A stretch of 64,000 nucleotides of DNA from Brevibacillus brevis (lineage in GTDB: Bacteria > Bacillota > Bacilli > Brevibacillales > Brevibacillaceae). Under the pieces are notes generated by a model. It was given only the letters and a program-made list of their open reading frames with translations. It did no database searches and was not told the DNA's origin. The stretch's first letter is position 1. Every line of letters starts with the position of its first letter. Shown one piece after another: positions 39,369-47,553 of this stretch. The translations under genes and the position numbers were made by a program. The stretch is taken from the NCBI RefSeq assembly GCF_031583145.1, contig NZ_CP134050.1:2132501-2196500 (forward strand), given 5' to 3'.

Positions 39369-39659
39369 GTGAGTGAAGAGATGCACGAGGAGTTTGAAGT
39401 GGGCGACGTGATCGCCCTGACGGAAGAAGGAACGGATGAGCCGCGCGACTTCCGCATCATGTACATTTTTGACATCGAAGACCGCAGCTACCTGGTACTG
39501 GTGCCGGTCGACCAGGAAGAGGAAGAAGAGTACGAGGTTCACTTCCTGCGCTACGATGGCACAGACATGCTCCAGCCAATCGAAGACGACGAAGAGTGGG
39601 AGCAGGTAGAAGCCACCTTCGAGACCCTGATCGCCGATTTGGAGAAAGACGGGATTTAA
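39369..39659 (+). CDS. DUF1292-family acidic protein (YrzB-like)
   Basis: This 96-residue, extremely acidic protein has a beta-strand-rich core (VIALTEEGTDEPRDFRIMYIFDIEDRSYLVLVPVD). It matches the DUF1292 family, nearly always encoded next to ruvX in Firmicutes; function unknown. The start is GTG at 39369 (TTG at 39366 is possible) behind GAGG. It ends the alaS-ireB-ruvX cluster. Confidence 0.9.
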   Translation: MSEEMHEEFEVGDVIALTEEGTDEPRDFRIMYIFDIEDRSYLVLVPVDQEEEEEYEVHFLRYDGTDMLQPIEDDEEWEQVEATFETLIADLEKDGI

Positions 39660-39661
39660 GG

Positions 39662-39695
39662 AAAGAGAGGGCCCTTATTGGGGCTCTCTTTTTTT
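39662..39695 (+). terminator. Intrinsic terminator after the DUF1292 gene
   Basis: AGAGAGGGCCC and GGGGCTCTCT arms around TTATT, then TTTTTTT. Confidence 0.93.
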
Positions 39696-39702
39696 GTAGG
39701 TG

Positions 39703-39775
39703 GTGTCCCTTTTTCCGCCCCTGGCGCAAGAGTCCGAACGGCACCAAAAGGCACCGTAGCCAATCCCGCACACGC
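39703..39775. repeat. Degenerate direct repeat, copy A
   Basis: The unit begins CCCTTTTTCCGCCCC and continues GCGCAAG, CCGAAC and later CCAATC-CGCACAC. A second copy occurs at 40015-40085 in the same orientation. The first 15 bases are identical, with declining similarity over about 70 bases. It lies in a non-coding gap. Confidence 0.7.
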
Positions 39776-39823
39776 TGGGAACCGACGCTAAAAAAAAAAC
39801 CGCCGACCCCCAGAGCTGTTCCA

Positions 39824-40024
39824 GGAAAAAGGGGAAAAAAGCGAAGGCATTAGGGACACAGCCCAGGCGAAATGGAAAAAGGGGAACACGCCCGAGCGGA
39901 CAATTCTGAGAGGCATCCTCGAGACTGCGGCTTTTGTCCGCCGTTCCCCTTTTGGAATGGAGCCGGACAGGAAAGACCTCCATGCAAGTGTCCCTACTAG
40001 CCTTGAGCGTTTTCCCCTTTTTCC
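39824..40024. repeat. Nested 200-base palindromic element
   Basis: The outer arms 39824-39859 and 39988-40024 are inverted copies (GGAAAAAGGGGAAAA ... AGGGACAC against GTGTCCCT ... TTTTCCCCTTTTTCC). Inside lie a second pair (GGAAAAAGGGGAAC near 39874, GTTCCCCTTTTGGA near 39943) and a third perfect pair GCGGACAA (39896-39903) / TTGTCCGC (39934-39941). The whole can fold into one long hairpin. No transposase is present. It resembles a MITE-like or REP-like non-autonomous repeat. Confidence 0.75.
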
Positions 40025-40085
40025 GCCCCCAGCGCAAGTACCCGAACAGGTCATCAAAGCGACTCCGCCCCAATCAGACACAGTT
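40015..40085. repeat. Degenerate direct repeat, copy B
   Basis: Second copy of the unit described at 39703-39775. It overlaps the right outer arm of the palindrome, so the repeat and the hairpin probably belong to one element. Between 39696 and 40110 no credible gene is seen. Confidence 0.7.
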
Positions 40086-40114
40086 CGCCTTTTTTCCCAA
40101 TAATCACCTACACG

Positions 40115-40144
40115 GTGACAAGGCGGACAACCCTCCTGTATAAT
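40115..40144 (+). promoter_or_regulatory. Sigma-A promoter of mltG
   Basis: GTGACA (40115-40120) and TATAAT (40139-40144) with an 18-base spacer, 43 bases before the mltG start. Confidence 0.7.
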
Positions 40145-40187
40145 AAGTAGGATCGAGAGAAGAAACCCTAAAGGGAGGATTTCTAAC

Positions 40188-41288
40188 TTGAAACCCATGT
40201 CAGTGAAGCCTGATCGCCAGGCCGATCAACCCGTTGTGATTCGGCGCAGGCGAAGAGGCGGCCTTTTCCGCTGGCTCATCGCCCTGTTTCTGCTGGTCGT
40301 CGCAGCTGTTCTTGCAGCTTCGTTGTACGTCTATCAGCAGCTGCAGCCGGTCGAAGGCGAGCAAACAGCGAAAAACGTAACGGTTCCCACGGGTTCTTCC
40401 GTGCGGGTAATCGGACGAGTGCTGGAAGAGCAAGGATTGATCCGAAACGCCGATATGTTTAGCTATTATGTGAAGTATAGAGGAGTCGCTCCTGAACTGA
40501 AAGCAGGGGAGTATCAGTTCACCACCGGGCAAACCATCGATGCGATGCTGCAGGACATGATCGATGGGAAGACGGTAGTCAGCGCAAAGAGGTTTACCAT
40601 ACCGGAAGGCTGGAACATCGAGCAAATCGCAGACCATTTGGACGCCGAAGGGATTGTGGCGAAGGCCGACTTTTTGAAGGAAGCCGACCAGGGTAACTTT
40701 TCCGAGTTTCCGTTCGTGGCGCAGATCCCGGCCAGCAAAGAGCGCAAACACCGCCTGGAAGGGTATTTGTTCCCCGAAACGTACGAGGTAAACAAAGACG
40801 CGACAGCTCATGAAGTCATTTCCAAGATGCTGGCGCAATTCCAGAAAGAATGGAAGCCGGAGTGGACAAGCGAGTTGAAGCAGCAAAAGCTGACGATGGA
40901 TCAGGCGGTCATCCTCGCTTCGATCGTGGAGCGGGAAGTGACGGTCGACAAAGAAAGACCGATCGTGGCAGGCGTCTATTACAACCGTATCCACGACAAG
41001 TGGCCGCTGCAGGCTGACGCTACCGTACAATTTGTACTCGGCAAGCAGCGCGACCGTCTGACATTCGACGACCTGAAGGTAAGCAGCCCGTACAACACCT
41101 ACACGAATCCGGGCCTTCCGCCGGGACCCATCGCGAGTCCGGGAAGGGCGTCACTGGAAGCTGTTGTGAAGCCTGCGAAGCACGACTACTTCTTTTACGT
41201 GACGAAAAAGGATGGCACGTCCGAGCACTACTTCTCTCGCACCTTGGAAGAGCACAACGCGAATAACGCAAAAAGCAGGGGAAACTAA
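40188..41288 (+). CDS. mltG: Endolytic murein transglycosylase MltG
   Basis: This 366-residue membrane-anchored protein cuts nascent glycan strands and so sets chain length. A basic N-terminus (QPVVIRRRRRGG) precedes one membrane helix at about residues 27-48. A LysM-like region (GSSVRVIGRVLEEQGLI) follows, then the catalytic YceG domain with ILASIVEREV near 242 holding the catalytic Glu, and NTYTNPGLPPGPIASPGRASLEA near 305. The start is TTG at 40188 behind AAGGGAGG. Confidence 0.96.
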   Translation: MKPMSVKPDRQADQPVVIRRRRRGGLFRWLIALFLLVVAAVLAASLYVYQQLQPVEGEQTAKNVTVPTGSSVRVIGRVLEEQGLIRNADMFSYYVKYRGVAPELKAGEYQFTTGQTIDAMLQDMIDGKTVVSAKRFTIPEGWNIEQIADHLDAEGIVAKADFLKEADQGNFSEFPFVAQIPASKERKHRLEGYLFPETYEVNKDATAHEVISKMLAQFQKEWKPEWTSELKQQKLTMDQAVILASIVEREVTVDKERPIVAGVYYNRIHDKWPLQADATVQFVLGKQRDRLTFDDLKVSSPYNTYTNPGLPPGPIASPGRASLEAVVKPAKHDYFFYVTKKDGTSEHYFSRTLEEHNANNAKSRGN

Positions 41289-41310
41289 TCAGGTTTCCTC
41301 TGTTTTTGCG
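41267..41310 (+). terminator. Intrinsic terminator overlapping the mltG 3' end
   Basis: GCAAAAAGCAGGGGAAAC and GGTTTCCTCTGTTTTTGC pair around the stop codon region, with TTTTTG in the descending arm. Confidence 0.75.
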
Positions 41311-41358
41311 TAGGAGGTATGCTATAATAATTCGGTTGCAAGATAGAGGAGTGAAAAG

Positions 41359-42012
41359 ATGATTACCAATCCGGCGATAGAAGAATACGTGTCGGGACTC
41401 GTACCCGCCCGTTCCTCGCTGTTGACGCGCATGGAGCGGGAAGCGGCGGACGAGAATATTCCCATCATTCAGCTTCCCTCTGCTGCGGTCATGCGGATGC
41501 TGCTTTTGCTGCATCGGCCCGCATCCATTCTCGAGATAGGGACGGCCATTGGCTACTCGACGATTTGGATGGCCGAAGCGGCTCCCGGAGCCCGAATCGT
41601 CACGATGGACATTGACGAGGAACGACTGGCTCGGGCCAGGGCCAACGTGGCCGAGGCCGGCTGCGAGAAGCGGATTGAAATTTTATCGAGGGATGCCACG
41701 CTTGGACTTCCCGAATCGTATCGGTTTGATTGCTTGTTTATCGATGCAGCTAAGGGCCAGTACCGGACTTTCCTGGATCTGTACCTTCCCCTTCTTCGCG
41801 AGGGAGGATTGGTGATCAGCGACAACGTGTTGTTCCGCGGTCTCGTCGCGACACCGGACGAGGCTTCCAAGCGGCAGCGTCCCATGGTAGAAAAGCTGAA
41901 CGCCTACAACACGCATCTGCTTCAGCATCCCGACCTGGAGACGACCTTCCTACCGGTGGGGGACGGGCTTGCAGTCAGCATAAAGAAGAGAAATTCGGAA
42001 GAGGCGCTTTAA
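41359..42012 (+). CDS. Class I SAM-dependent O-methyltransferase (TrmR/YrrM-like)
   Basis: This 217-residue methyltransferase of the catechol-O-methyltransferase-like group has motif I ILEIGTAIGYSTIWMA near residue 55, MDIDEERLARA near 83, FDCLFIDAAKGQY near 125 and VISDNVLFRGLV near 150. B. subtilis YrrM (TrmR) methylates 5-hydroxyuridine at wobble position 34 of tRNA; the position between mltG and udk is the same. The ATG follows GAGGAG. Confidence 0.9.
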   Translation: MITNPAIEEYVSGLVPARSSLLTRMEREAADENIPIIQLPSAAVMRMLLLLHRPASILEIGTAIGYSTIWMAEAAPGARIVTMDIDEERLARARANVAEAGCEKRIEILSRDATLGLPESYRFDCLFIDAAKGQYRTFLDLYLPLLREGGLVISDNVLFRGLVATPDEASKRQRPMVEKLNAYNTHLLQHPDLETTFLPVGDGLAVSIKKRNSEEAL

Positions 42013-42063
42013 AGAGTCAGGGAAGTCTCCCTGCAGGCCGTGAACGGAAAGGAGATAGGTAGC

Positions 42064-42705
42064 ATGCGCAACCCCGTGTTGATTGGGGTAGCTGGAGGCA
42101 GTGGCTCTGGAAAGACGACCGTCGCCAGAGAATTGTTTCGCCAGTTTCAAAACGACAGTGTGACCATGATTGAGCAGGATTCCTACTACAAGAACCAGGA
42201 TCATTTGAGCATGGAAGAGCGGGTCCTGACGAACTACGATCACCCGCTCGCGTTTGACAACGATCTCATGCTGTCGCACCTGCAAGATTTGCTGCAGGGA
42301 AAGGCGATCGACAAGCCGATCTACGATTTCAAGCAGCATACGAGGAAAAAGGAAACGGTCCGCATCGATCCCAAAGACGTCATTATCTTGGAAGGCATGT
42401 TGATCCTGGAAGATGAGCGGATTCGCGACCTGATGGATATCAAGGTGTTTGTGGATACCGATGCGGATGTGCGGATTGTCCGCCGGATTGTCCGCGATAT
42501 CGAGGAGCGGGGCCGCTCACTCGACTCCGTGGTCAGCCAGTATCTAAACGTCGTGCGGCCGATGCATCTGCAATTCATCGAGCCGACCAAGCGGTACGCA
42601 GATGTGATTATTCCGGAAGGTGGCTACAACCTGGTCGCACTCGATCTGTTGTCCACGAAGATCGGAAATATTTTGTTGGAAAAACAACAATTCGCCAATA
42701 CGTAA
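42064..42705 (+). CDS. udk: Uridine kinase
   Basis: This 213-residue kinase phosphorylates uridine and cytidine in pyrimidine salvage. The P-loop [12 protein letters not shown] is near residue 8, the substrate region [27 protein letters not shown] near 38-65, and [31 protein letters not shown] near 105-135. ATG 42064 is chosen for its AAAGGAG site. B. subtilis has two U32 peptidase genes before udk and greA after it; neither is present here. Confidence 0.97.
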   Translation: MRNPVLIGVAGGSGSGKTTVARELFRQFQNDSVTMIEQDSYYKNQDHLSMEERVLTNYDHPLAFDNDLMLSHLQDLLQGKAIDKPIYDFKQHTRKKETVRIDPKDVIILEGMLILEDERIRDLMDIKVFVDTDADVRIVRRIVRDIEERGRSLDSVVSQYLNVVRPMHLQFIEPTKRYADVIIPEGGYNLVALDLLSTKIGNILLEKQQFANT

Positions 42706-42719
42706 CGTTGCACTTATGG

Positions 42720-42746
42720 ACACGCCGATTTTTCGGCGTGTTTTTC
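42720..42746 (+). terminator. Intrinsic terminator after udk
   Basis: ACACGCCGA and TCGGCGTGT around TTTT, then TTTT. Confidence 0.92.
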
Positions 42747-42802
42747 GTTTTCCGCAGCCTTATTCGGGCAATACTGGCTAAAAAAGCCGGGGAGGGAAAC
42801 AT

Positions 42803-44629
42803 ATGCAGCCACAACAACGGTTAAAGCGCCGTCACTTCCTGGTGTTGATGGGAATGACGCTGGTCTGGTTCGGATTGATTGCCCGGTTGTGGTGGATCCA
42901 GCTGGGAGCGCCTCACCGCTTTTCCAAGCGCGGCATCGATCTGGTCAAAAGCGCGGTCAAACAGCGACAGCAGAGCATTGTTCTCCACAGCGGACGGGGC
43001 GATATACGGGATCGAAACGGATACGCCTTCACCGGTGAAGAGCATCGGGCCCTGATCCTCTTTCCCCTTGCCCGAGGAAGTCTGGAGGGAACTGACGGGC
43101 TCTCCCGGCTCGCCGCGATCGTCTCAGAGCCTGTGGACCGGCTTGCGGACATCATGGAGAGGGCGAAGGCACCACTCGTTTTGCGAGACAGCGACGGAAG
43201 GATGATCGTACTCACCGAGGGCCAGGCCGAGAAAGTAAATGCACTGGGGATTCCCGGAATTGTTGCCCTCGAAGTCACAGAGCGCTATCGTCAGGAAGAG
43301 GTCGCCAAACATGTCATTGGCTTCATTAATCAGAATCCGGGAATGGTCGAGCAGCTCTATCCGGATGAATGGGCCAGCGGCAAAATGAATGCAGACAGCA
43401 CCATTGGCGCGTCCGGGCTCGAGCGCAGCTTTGACCGTTTTTTACAGGGAGTGGAGCCATCGATCCTGTCCTATTACGTAGACGGGCAGGGTAAACCTCT
43501 GCGCGGATTGGATATACGCTACTCCCGACAGGACAACGAATATTATCCGCTCTCGCTCACGACTACTCTCGATGTTTCCATCCAGAGAAGCATGGAGCGC
43601 ATCGCGGATCAGGCTGGATTGGAGAGGGGCAGCATCGTGGTGCTGGACGCACAGACGGGGGACGTGAGAGCACTCGTCAGCCGGCCCAAATACGATCAGA
43701 CCAAAGTCGATCTTCGCACCGACTCCTGGAAAAACAGGGCAGTTAAACAGCTGCCTCCCGGATCCGTTTTCAAGACGGTGGTGGCAGCCGCCGCCCTGGC
43801 TGAGGGTGTCGTCTCCCCGACAGACCGATTCACTTGCACCGGGGAGTATGGCAAGTACCATTTCTCGTGCTGGAAAAAGGATGGGCACGGAAGCGTGACC
43901 ATGGAGGAGGCGTACGCCCAGTCATGCAATATCGCGTTTGCCGAGATAGCCAAGAGGGTTGGCGGCGACAAGCTGGAGGAATACGCGAAGCGCCTCGGCT
44001 TGTCCACCTACGTGGGACACGTCACTCCTCATCTGTTCAAGCTGGACGGGTTTAGACAGGTGGACGGTGAAGATCCGGGAGCGATCTTCGCCCAGGGAGT
44101 ATCCCGCCGCGATGAAGGCGTCTTGATTCAGACGGCGATCGGCCAGCGGGATGTACGGGTGACCCCCCTGCAAGCCGCGAATATGGTCGTGGCCATCCTG
44201 CGAGGAGGTCAACCTTCCCAAGTGCGCCTGGTCGGTGAGATCACCTACCGAAACGGTCAGCCTTTTCACCAATTCCCCAGGCAGGACCTCCCCGTTCCGG
44301 GCATCGATTACGTGACAGCGAGCAAGCTGCGCAAGCTGATGCGAAAAGTGGTGACAGATGGAACGGGAAAAGCGCTGGACGGGGCCCTATGGGAAGTGGC
44401 GGGCAAGAGCGGGACTGCTCAGACGGGTGGAGATGAAACGCGAAACCATCTTTGGTTTATTGGCTATGCGCCGGCAGATCAGCCGCAATACGCCATCTGC
44501 GTCGTCGCGGAGAATCAACCAAGCTGGGGAAACAACAAGGCTACCGAGATGTTTCGCCGGGCGGTCGATGAGCTTGCCGGTCAAACAGCTCAATCTTTCC
44601 GACCTGCCGCAGGGAATTCCCCAGAATAA
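42803..44629 (+). CDS. Class B penicillin-binding protein (peptidoglycan transpeptidase)
   Basis: This 608-residue protein has an N-terminal membrane anchor (about residues 13-32), a PBP dimer domain and a transpeptidase domain. The active-site SxxK is in LPPGSVFKTVV near residue 315, SxN in AQSCNIAF near 373 and KSGT in VAGKSGTAQTG near 535. It is somewhat shorter than PBP2 or SpoVD and lacks PASTA domains. Position after udk matches B. subtilis pbpI (yrrR), a monofunctional PBP, but identity with PbpI is an inference. The ATG follows GGGGAGGG. Confidence 0.92.
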   Translation: MQPQQRLKRRHFLVLMGMTLVWFGLIARLWWIQLGAPHRFSKRGIDLVKSAVKQRQQSIVLHSGRGDIRDRNGYAFTGEEHRALILFPLARGSLEGTDGLSRLAAIVSEPVDRLADIMERAKAPLVLRDSDGRMIVLTEGQAEKVNALGIPGIVALEVTERYRQEEVAKHVIGFINQNPGMVEQLYPDEWASGKMNADSTIGASGLERSFDRFLQGVEPSILSYYVDGQGKPLRGLDIRYSRQDNEYYPLSLTTTLDVSIQRSMERIADQAGLERGSIVVLDAQTGDVRALVSRPKYDQTKVDLRTDSWKNRAVKQLPPGSVFKTVVAAAALAEGVVSPTDRFTCTGEYGKYHFSCWKKDGHGSVTMEEAYAQSCNIAFAEIAKRVGGDKLEEYAKRLGLSTYVGHVTPHLFKLDGFRQVDGEDPGAIFAQGVSRRDEGVLIQTAIGQRDVRVTPLQAANMVVAILRGGQPSQVRLVGEITYRNGQPFHQFPRQDLPVPGIDYVTASKLRKLMRKVVTDGTGKALDGALWEVAGKSGTAQTGGDETRNHLWFIGYAPADQPQYAICVVAENQPSWGNNKATEMFRRAVDELAGQTAQSFRPAAGNSPE

Positions 44630-45032
44630 ATCCTCTCGCCTGGATCTGGTTTTGTTTGCCTAAACCGACGATGAGCATGAGCGGGGAGGGGGATGTATAC
44701 ATGGATTGCGTCGCTTTTTCCCAAATGGTTCGCTTGTCGCCTTTGCTTGGCGACAGACGCTTGATCGTGTGGCTGTGCCAATCCCCGAGGTATTGCCACT
44801 TTCGTGTCTTGCGCAATTTGTTGACGAGCTTTTGCAAGTGGGTGTCGTCAAAATTGACGGAGTACGGCAGCTGAATGGCCTTGGGGCCGGGCTCGCTTGC
44901 GTAGGTGACCACCCATTGATTTTCGCCCAACGGATAGCCCATCATCACCCCTCCGGTTTCGACCGAGGGGTCTTTTCTTACGGCTGTCTCGATCTGTTTC
45001 CACGCTTTCGGAGTGATGTACAGAATCGTCAT
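44541..45032 (-). CDS. JAMM/MPN-domain metallopeptidase-like protein
   Basis: This 163-residue protein has the complete JAMM zinc motif: Glu25 in VETGGVMMG, and His86, His88, Ser96 and Asp99 in DWHSHTIKRLSPSKGD. Bacterial JAMM proteins include isopeptidases that process ubiquitin-like or sulfur-carrier proteins. No E1-like or ubiquitin-like partner is adjacent; tcdA is 19 kb away. The start ATG at 45032 follows AGGAGGG. Its last 89 bases overlap the convergent PBP gene. Confidence 0.85.
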   Translation of the reverse strand: MTILYITPKAWKQIETAVRKDPSVETGGVMMGYPLGENQWVVTYASEPGPKAIQLPYSVNFDDTHLQKLVNKLRKTRKWQYLGDWHSHTIKRLSPSKGDKRTIWEKATQSMYTSPSPLMLIVGLGKQNQIQARGFILGNSLRQVGKIELFDRQAHRPPGETSR

Positions 45033-45142
45033 ATGACGGATGTCCCTCCTAGAAATGCACCTTTTCCGCGTCATTTATCCTATGTAACAATCCCGCAGAA
45101 CGTCCGTGCAGCCATTATGTTTCGAATTATGTAAAAAAGAGA

Positions 45143-45171
45143 TTGTAACGCTCATCCTTCCTTTCTATAAT
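45143..45171 (+). promoter_or_regulatory. Sigma-A promoter of the HD-GYP gene
   Basis: TTGTAA (45143-45148), 17-base spacer, TATAAT (45166-45171), 30 bases before the start codon. Confidence 0.75.
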
Positions 45172-45200
45172 TTAGAAAAAGAGTGTGAAAGGTTGATCCT

Positions 45201-46265
45201 ATGTCAGTAGCACCCGTGGACCATACACTAGTGGGGAAAAGATTAGCAGTGGACTTGTTTACGGAAAGCGGAATTCTATTGCTGCCTCGAGATACTTTCC
45301 TGACAGATACGCATGTGCAGCTTTTGCAAAAACAGAGAATTTGGGAAGTAGAAGTGCAGCAAGTCCTGTCGGAAGGAACCACCGAAAACATTACGAATCA
45401 GCTGATGGACCTGGATGCTGACAAGGAGACGGTGGCAGCGTATGTGAAGGCGCTGGACAAAACCCGCTCCTTGTTTGATGGAATTGGCCGGGACGACAAA
45501 CCGGGGCTGGAGCAATTCTCGGACGTTTTTTACGAAGTGGCCGAGCAGTCCATGAAGCAGCTGGGATTGTTCCGGTCCTTGTACGTATTGGAAGGATCGG
45601 ATAGCTATACATACCGCCATTCCCTGAACGTAGGGATTTTGTGTTCGCTCATCGCCCGACTGCTCAAATGGGGTGAGGAGCGGATCGCTTTTATGGGACT
45701 GGCCGGCTTTTTGCATGACTTGGGCAAGATGCGCATTTCCAAGGAGGTGCTGCTCAAGCCGGGCAGACTGACGGAAGAAGAATTTGATCAGATGAAGCAG
45801 CATACCGTATACGGGTATGAAATGATCAAGCAGATGGAAGGCGGATCGGAGCTTTTGGCACTATGTGCCCTGCATCATCATGAACGGCTGGACGGATCCG
45901 GTTATCCTCACCAGCTGAAGGGCGACGAAGTTCCCGTGGAGTGCCAGGTGCTTGCGATAGCGGATATGTTCGATGCGATTTGCTCGGACAGGGTGTACAA
46001 GGATCGGACCTCGCCTTTTGAGGCAGCCCAGCTCTTGTGGAAAGAGGCGTGCAACGGCAAGCTCAATATCGAGTTCGTTTCCCATTTTGTTCGCTATATC
46101 GCTTTGTTGTACGTAGGGGCACGCGCTGTGTTGAACAGCGGCGAAGAGGTGGAAGTCATCCTGATTCACCAGGACGAGCCTATGCGTCCGCTGGTCCGCA
46201 GAAGCGGAGAGTTTGTCGATCTGCGGCATGAACGGACATTGAACATCGAAAAAATGATCGGCTGA
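45201..46265 (+). CDS. HD-GYP domain protein, probable c-di-GMP phosphodiesterase
   Basis: This 354-residue protein has an N-terminal region of about 110 residues without recognised domain, followed by an HD-GYP domain. It carries YRHSLNVGILCSLIA near 137, FLHDLGKMRISKEVLLKPGRLTEEEF near 172, HHHERLDGSGYP near 228 (the GYP signature) and IADMFDAICSDRVYKDR near 252. All metal ligands appear present. Such proteins hydrolyse cyclic di-GMP. The ATG follows AAAGG. A single-gene unit. Confidence 0.92.
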   Translation: MSVAPVDHTLVGKRLAVDLFTESGILLLPRDTFLTDTHVQLLQKQRIWEVEVQQVLSEGTTENITNQLMDLDADKETVAAYVKALDKTRSLFDGIGRDDKPGLEQFSDVFYEVAEQSMKQLGLFRSLYVLEGSDSYTYRHSLNVGILCSLIARLLKWGEERIAFMGLAGFLHDLGKMRISKEVLLKPGRLTEEEFDQMKQHTVYGYEMIKQMEGGSELLALCALHHHERLDGSGYPHQLKGDEVPVECQVLAIADMFDAICSDRVYKDRTSPFEAAQLLWKEACNGKLNIEFVSHFVRYIALLYVGARAVLNSGEEVEVILIHQDEPMRPLVRRSGEFVDLRHERTLNIEKMIG

Positions 46266-46275
46266 TCAGAGAGGC

Positions 46276-46312
46276 AAAACAACCGCTTCAATGTGGAAGC
46301 GGTTTCTTTGTG
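46276..46312 (+). terminator. Terminator-like hairpin after the HD-GYP gene
   Basis: AACCGCTTC and GAAGCGGTT arms around AATGTG, followed by TCTTTG; the T-run is short. Confidence 0.7.
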
Positions 46313-46486
46313 CGGCGGCAGAATCGAGTAATGGCTCGACAGCGGAAATGCTGTCCAGCGTGTTGATTTGCGTGGACGATTTGTGAAAGATTCCTTCCGA
46401 GCCTCGACCCTTTCGTGCTGATGTGGCACAATAGCGGAGGGCATGCTATATGCACGAGCACGAATACGATGCGAGGAGGACTTCAC

Positions 46487-47053
46487 ATGATACGGAAAGC
46501 ACAGCCTACGGACGCGGACTTTGCCGCACCTCTCATCTATGAAGCGATTGGCGACGTTGCTCACTCGCTTACCGGGACCTCGGATGCAAAGGAGGTCGTA
46601 CGGGTCATGCGGCATTTTTTTGCCCAGAAGGGGAACCGGCTTAGCTACGAAAATGCCGTGATTGCGACGAATGGAGACGAACGGCTCGGACTGGCCTTGT
46701 TTTACCACGGAAGCCGGACACAGGAGCTGGACCGTCCGTTTGTGGAATATGTAGAACGCACAACAGGAAGAACGCCCGATATCGTGAAAGAGGCTCGCGA
46801 TGATGAGTTTTACCTGGATACCGTCGTCGTAAGCGGAGCGCATCGAGGCAAAGGGATCGGCAAATCGCTGCTGGGAGCATTTGAGCAGGAAGCTGCAAAC
46901 AGAGGCCACGACAGCGTCGCCTTGCTCGTAGACAAGGACAACGACAAGGCCCGTAAGCTGTACGAGAAGATCGGCTACCGGGAGGACGGCACCATTTGGG
47001 TGAGCGGCCACCTGTTCAGCCACATGGTCAAAAAAATAGCCGTTCTGGTGTAA
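46487..47053 (+). CDS. GNAT-family N-acetyltransferase
   Basis: This 188-residue protein starts IRKAQPTDADFAAPLIYEAI and contains the acetyl-CoA binding element VVSGAHRGKGIGKSLLGAFEQEA near residue 115-137, followed by LLVDKDNDKARKLYEKIGYRED, classical GNAT motif A/B. The substrate is unknown. ATG 46487 follows GAGGAGG. Confidence 0.9.
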   Translation: MIRKAQPTDADFAAPLIYEAIGDVAHSLTGTSDAKEVVRVMRHFFAQKGNRLSYENAVIATNGDERLGLALFYHGSRTQELDRPFVEYVERTTGRTPDIVKEARDDEFYLDTVVVSGAHRGKGIGKSLLGAFEQEAANRGHDSVALLVDKDNDKARKLYEKIGYREDGTIWVSGHLFSHMVKKIAVLV

Positions 47054-47059
47054 GCAAGA

Positions 47060-47104
47060 AAGCCGTTTCCAGCGGGGCGTGTTGGTCCGCAGGAAACGGC
47101 TTTT
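47060..47104 (+). terminator. Terminator after the GNAT gene
   Basis: AGCCGTTTCC and GGAAACGGCT arms with a G-rich interior, then TTTT. Confidence 0.85.
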
Positions 47105-47123
47105 GGCTTGCTGGCAGCGGCGG

Positions 47124-47342
47124 TCAAGCTTTGTCGTCTCGTTCTTTTTCCAGCGTGGCAATTCGTTTTTCGAATGCTTTTACCCGATCCTCCAGCTCGC
47201 GGATGGTCTGTCGCCGGAGATGGAATCGGCTGCTCAAAATTTTCAGGAATCCCAGCAGAAGCACGATGGGAAAAAGAATGAACGAAAACAATTGAAAAAG
47301 CAACGTGCCCCATTCGATAGACACAGCCCCAAAATCAAGCAT
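47124..47342 (-). CDS. Small membrane protein with C-terminal coiled coil, 72 residues
   Basis: One hydrophobic segment (LLFQLFSFILFPIVLLLGFLKIL, about residues 14-36) is followed by a charged helical region (RQTIRELEDRVKAFEKRIATLEKER) with heptad spacing typical of a coiled coil. The start ATG at 47342 follows AGGAGGT on the minus strand. The protein resembles many small unknown Firmicute membrane proteins; no function is assigned. Confidence 0.7.
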   Translation of the reverse strand: MLDFGAVSIEWGTLLFQLFSFILFPIVLLLGFLKILSSRFHLRRQTIRELEDRVKAFEKRIATLEKERDDKA

Positions 47343-47553
47343 GAAGGACCTCCTGCATCACTAATTTTCATTATTCTACCAAAAAAGGTAATATAGTGAA
47401 AGTGTGTATCTTCTGTGGCGCCAAAAGAGCAAACGGATCTGCCCGTTACCGGCTAAGTGGTTCCGCAAGATATGAGAAGATGACAGGAGGCTCCGCCATC
47501 GGGAAGCCTTTGGTCGGTGAGAATGTAGGAGTGAATGGGGGTGGGTGAAAAAA
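47343..47553 (+). other. Intergenic stretch with hairpins, no known gene
   Basis: Between the divergent small membrane protein genes there is an AACGG/CCGTT hairpin near 47432-47447, a segment with CTAAGTGGTTCCG and an AGGCT/AGCCT arm pair near 47488-47509. GTAATATAG near 47390 could be a -10 region. It could be an untranslated leader of the next gene. I could not match it to a riboswitch class. Confidence 0.35.

Noticed and set aside
39788..40198. Minus-strand frames of 132-136 codons in the palindrome region
   Set aside because: They are built from the inverted repeats, lack a ribosome site and show low-complexity Arg/Gly/Phe composition. They are reported as a repeat element instead.
47343..47553. 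Guanidine-I or c-di-GMP-I riboswitch
   Set aside because: Only a short CTAAGTGGTTCCG resembles a guanidine-I element, and no second conserved block was found. The GEMM consensus is absent.
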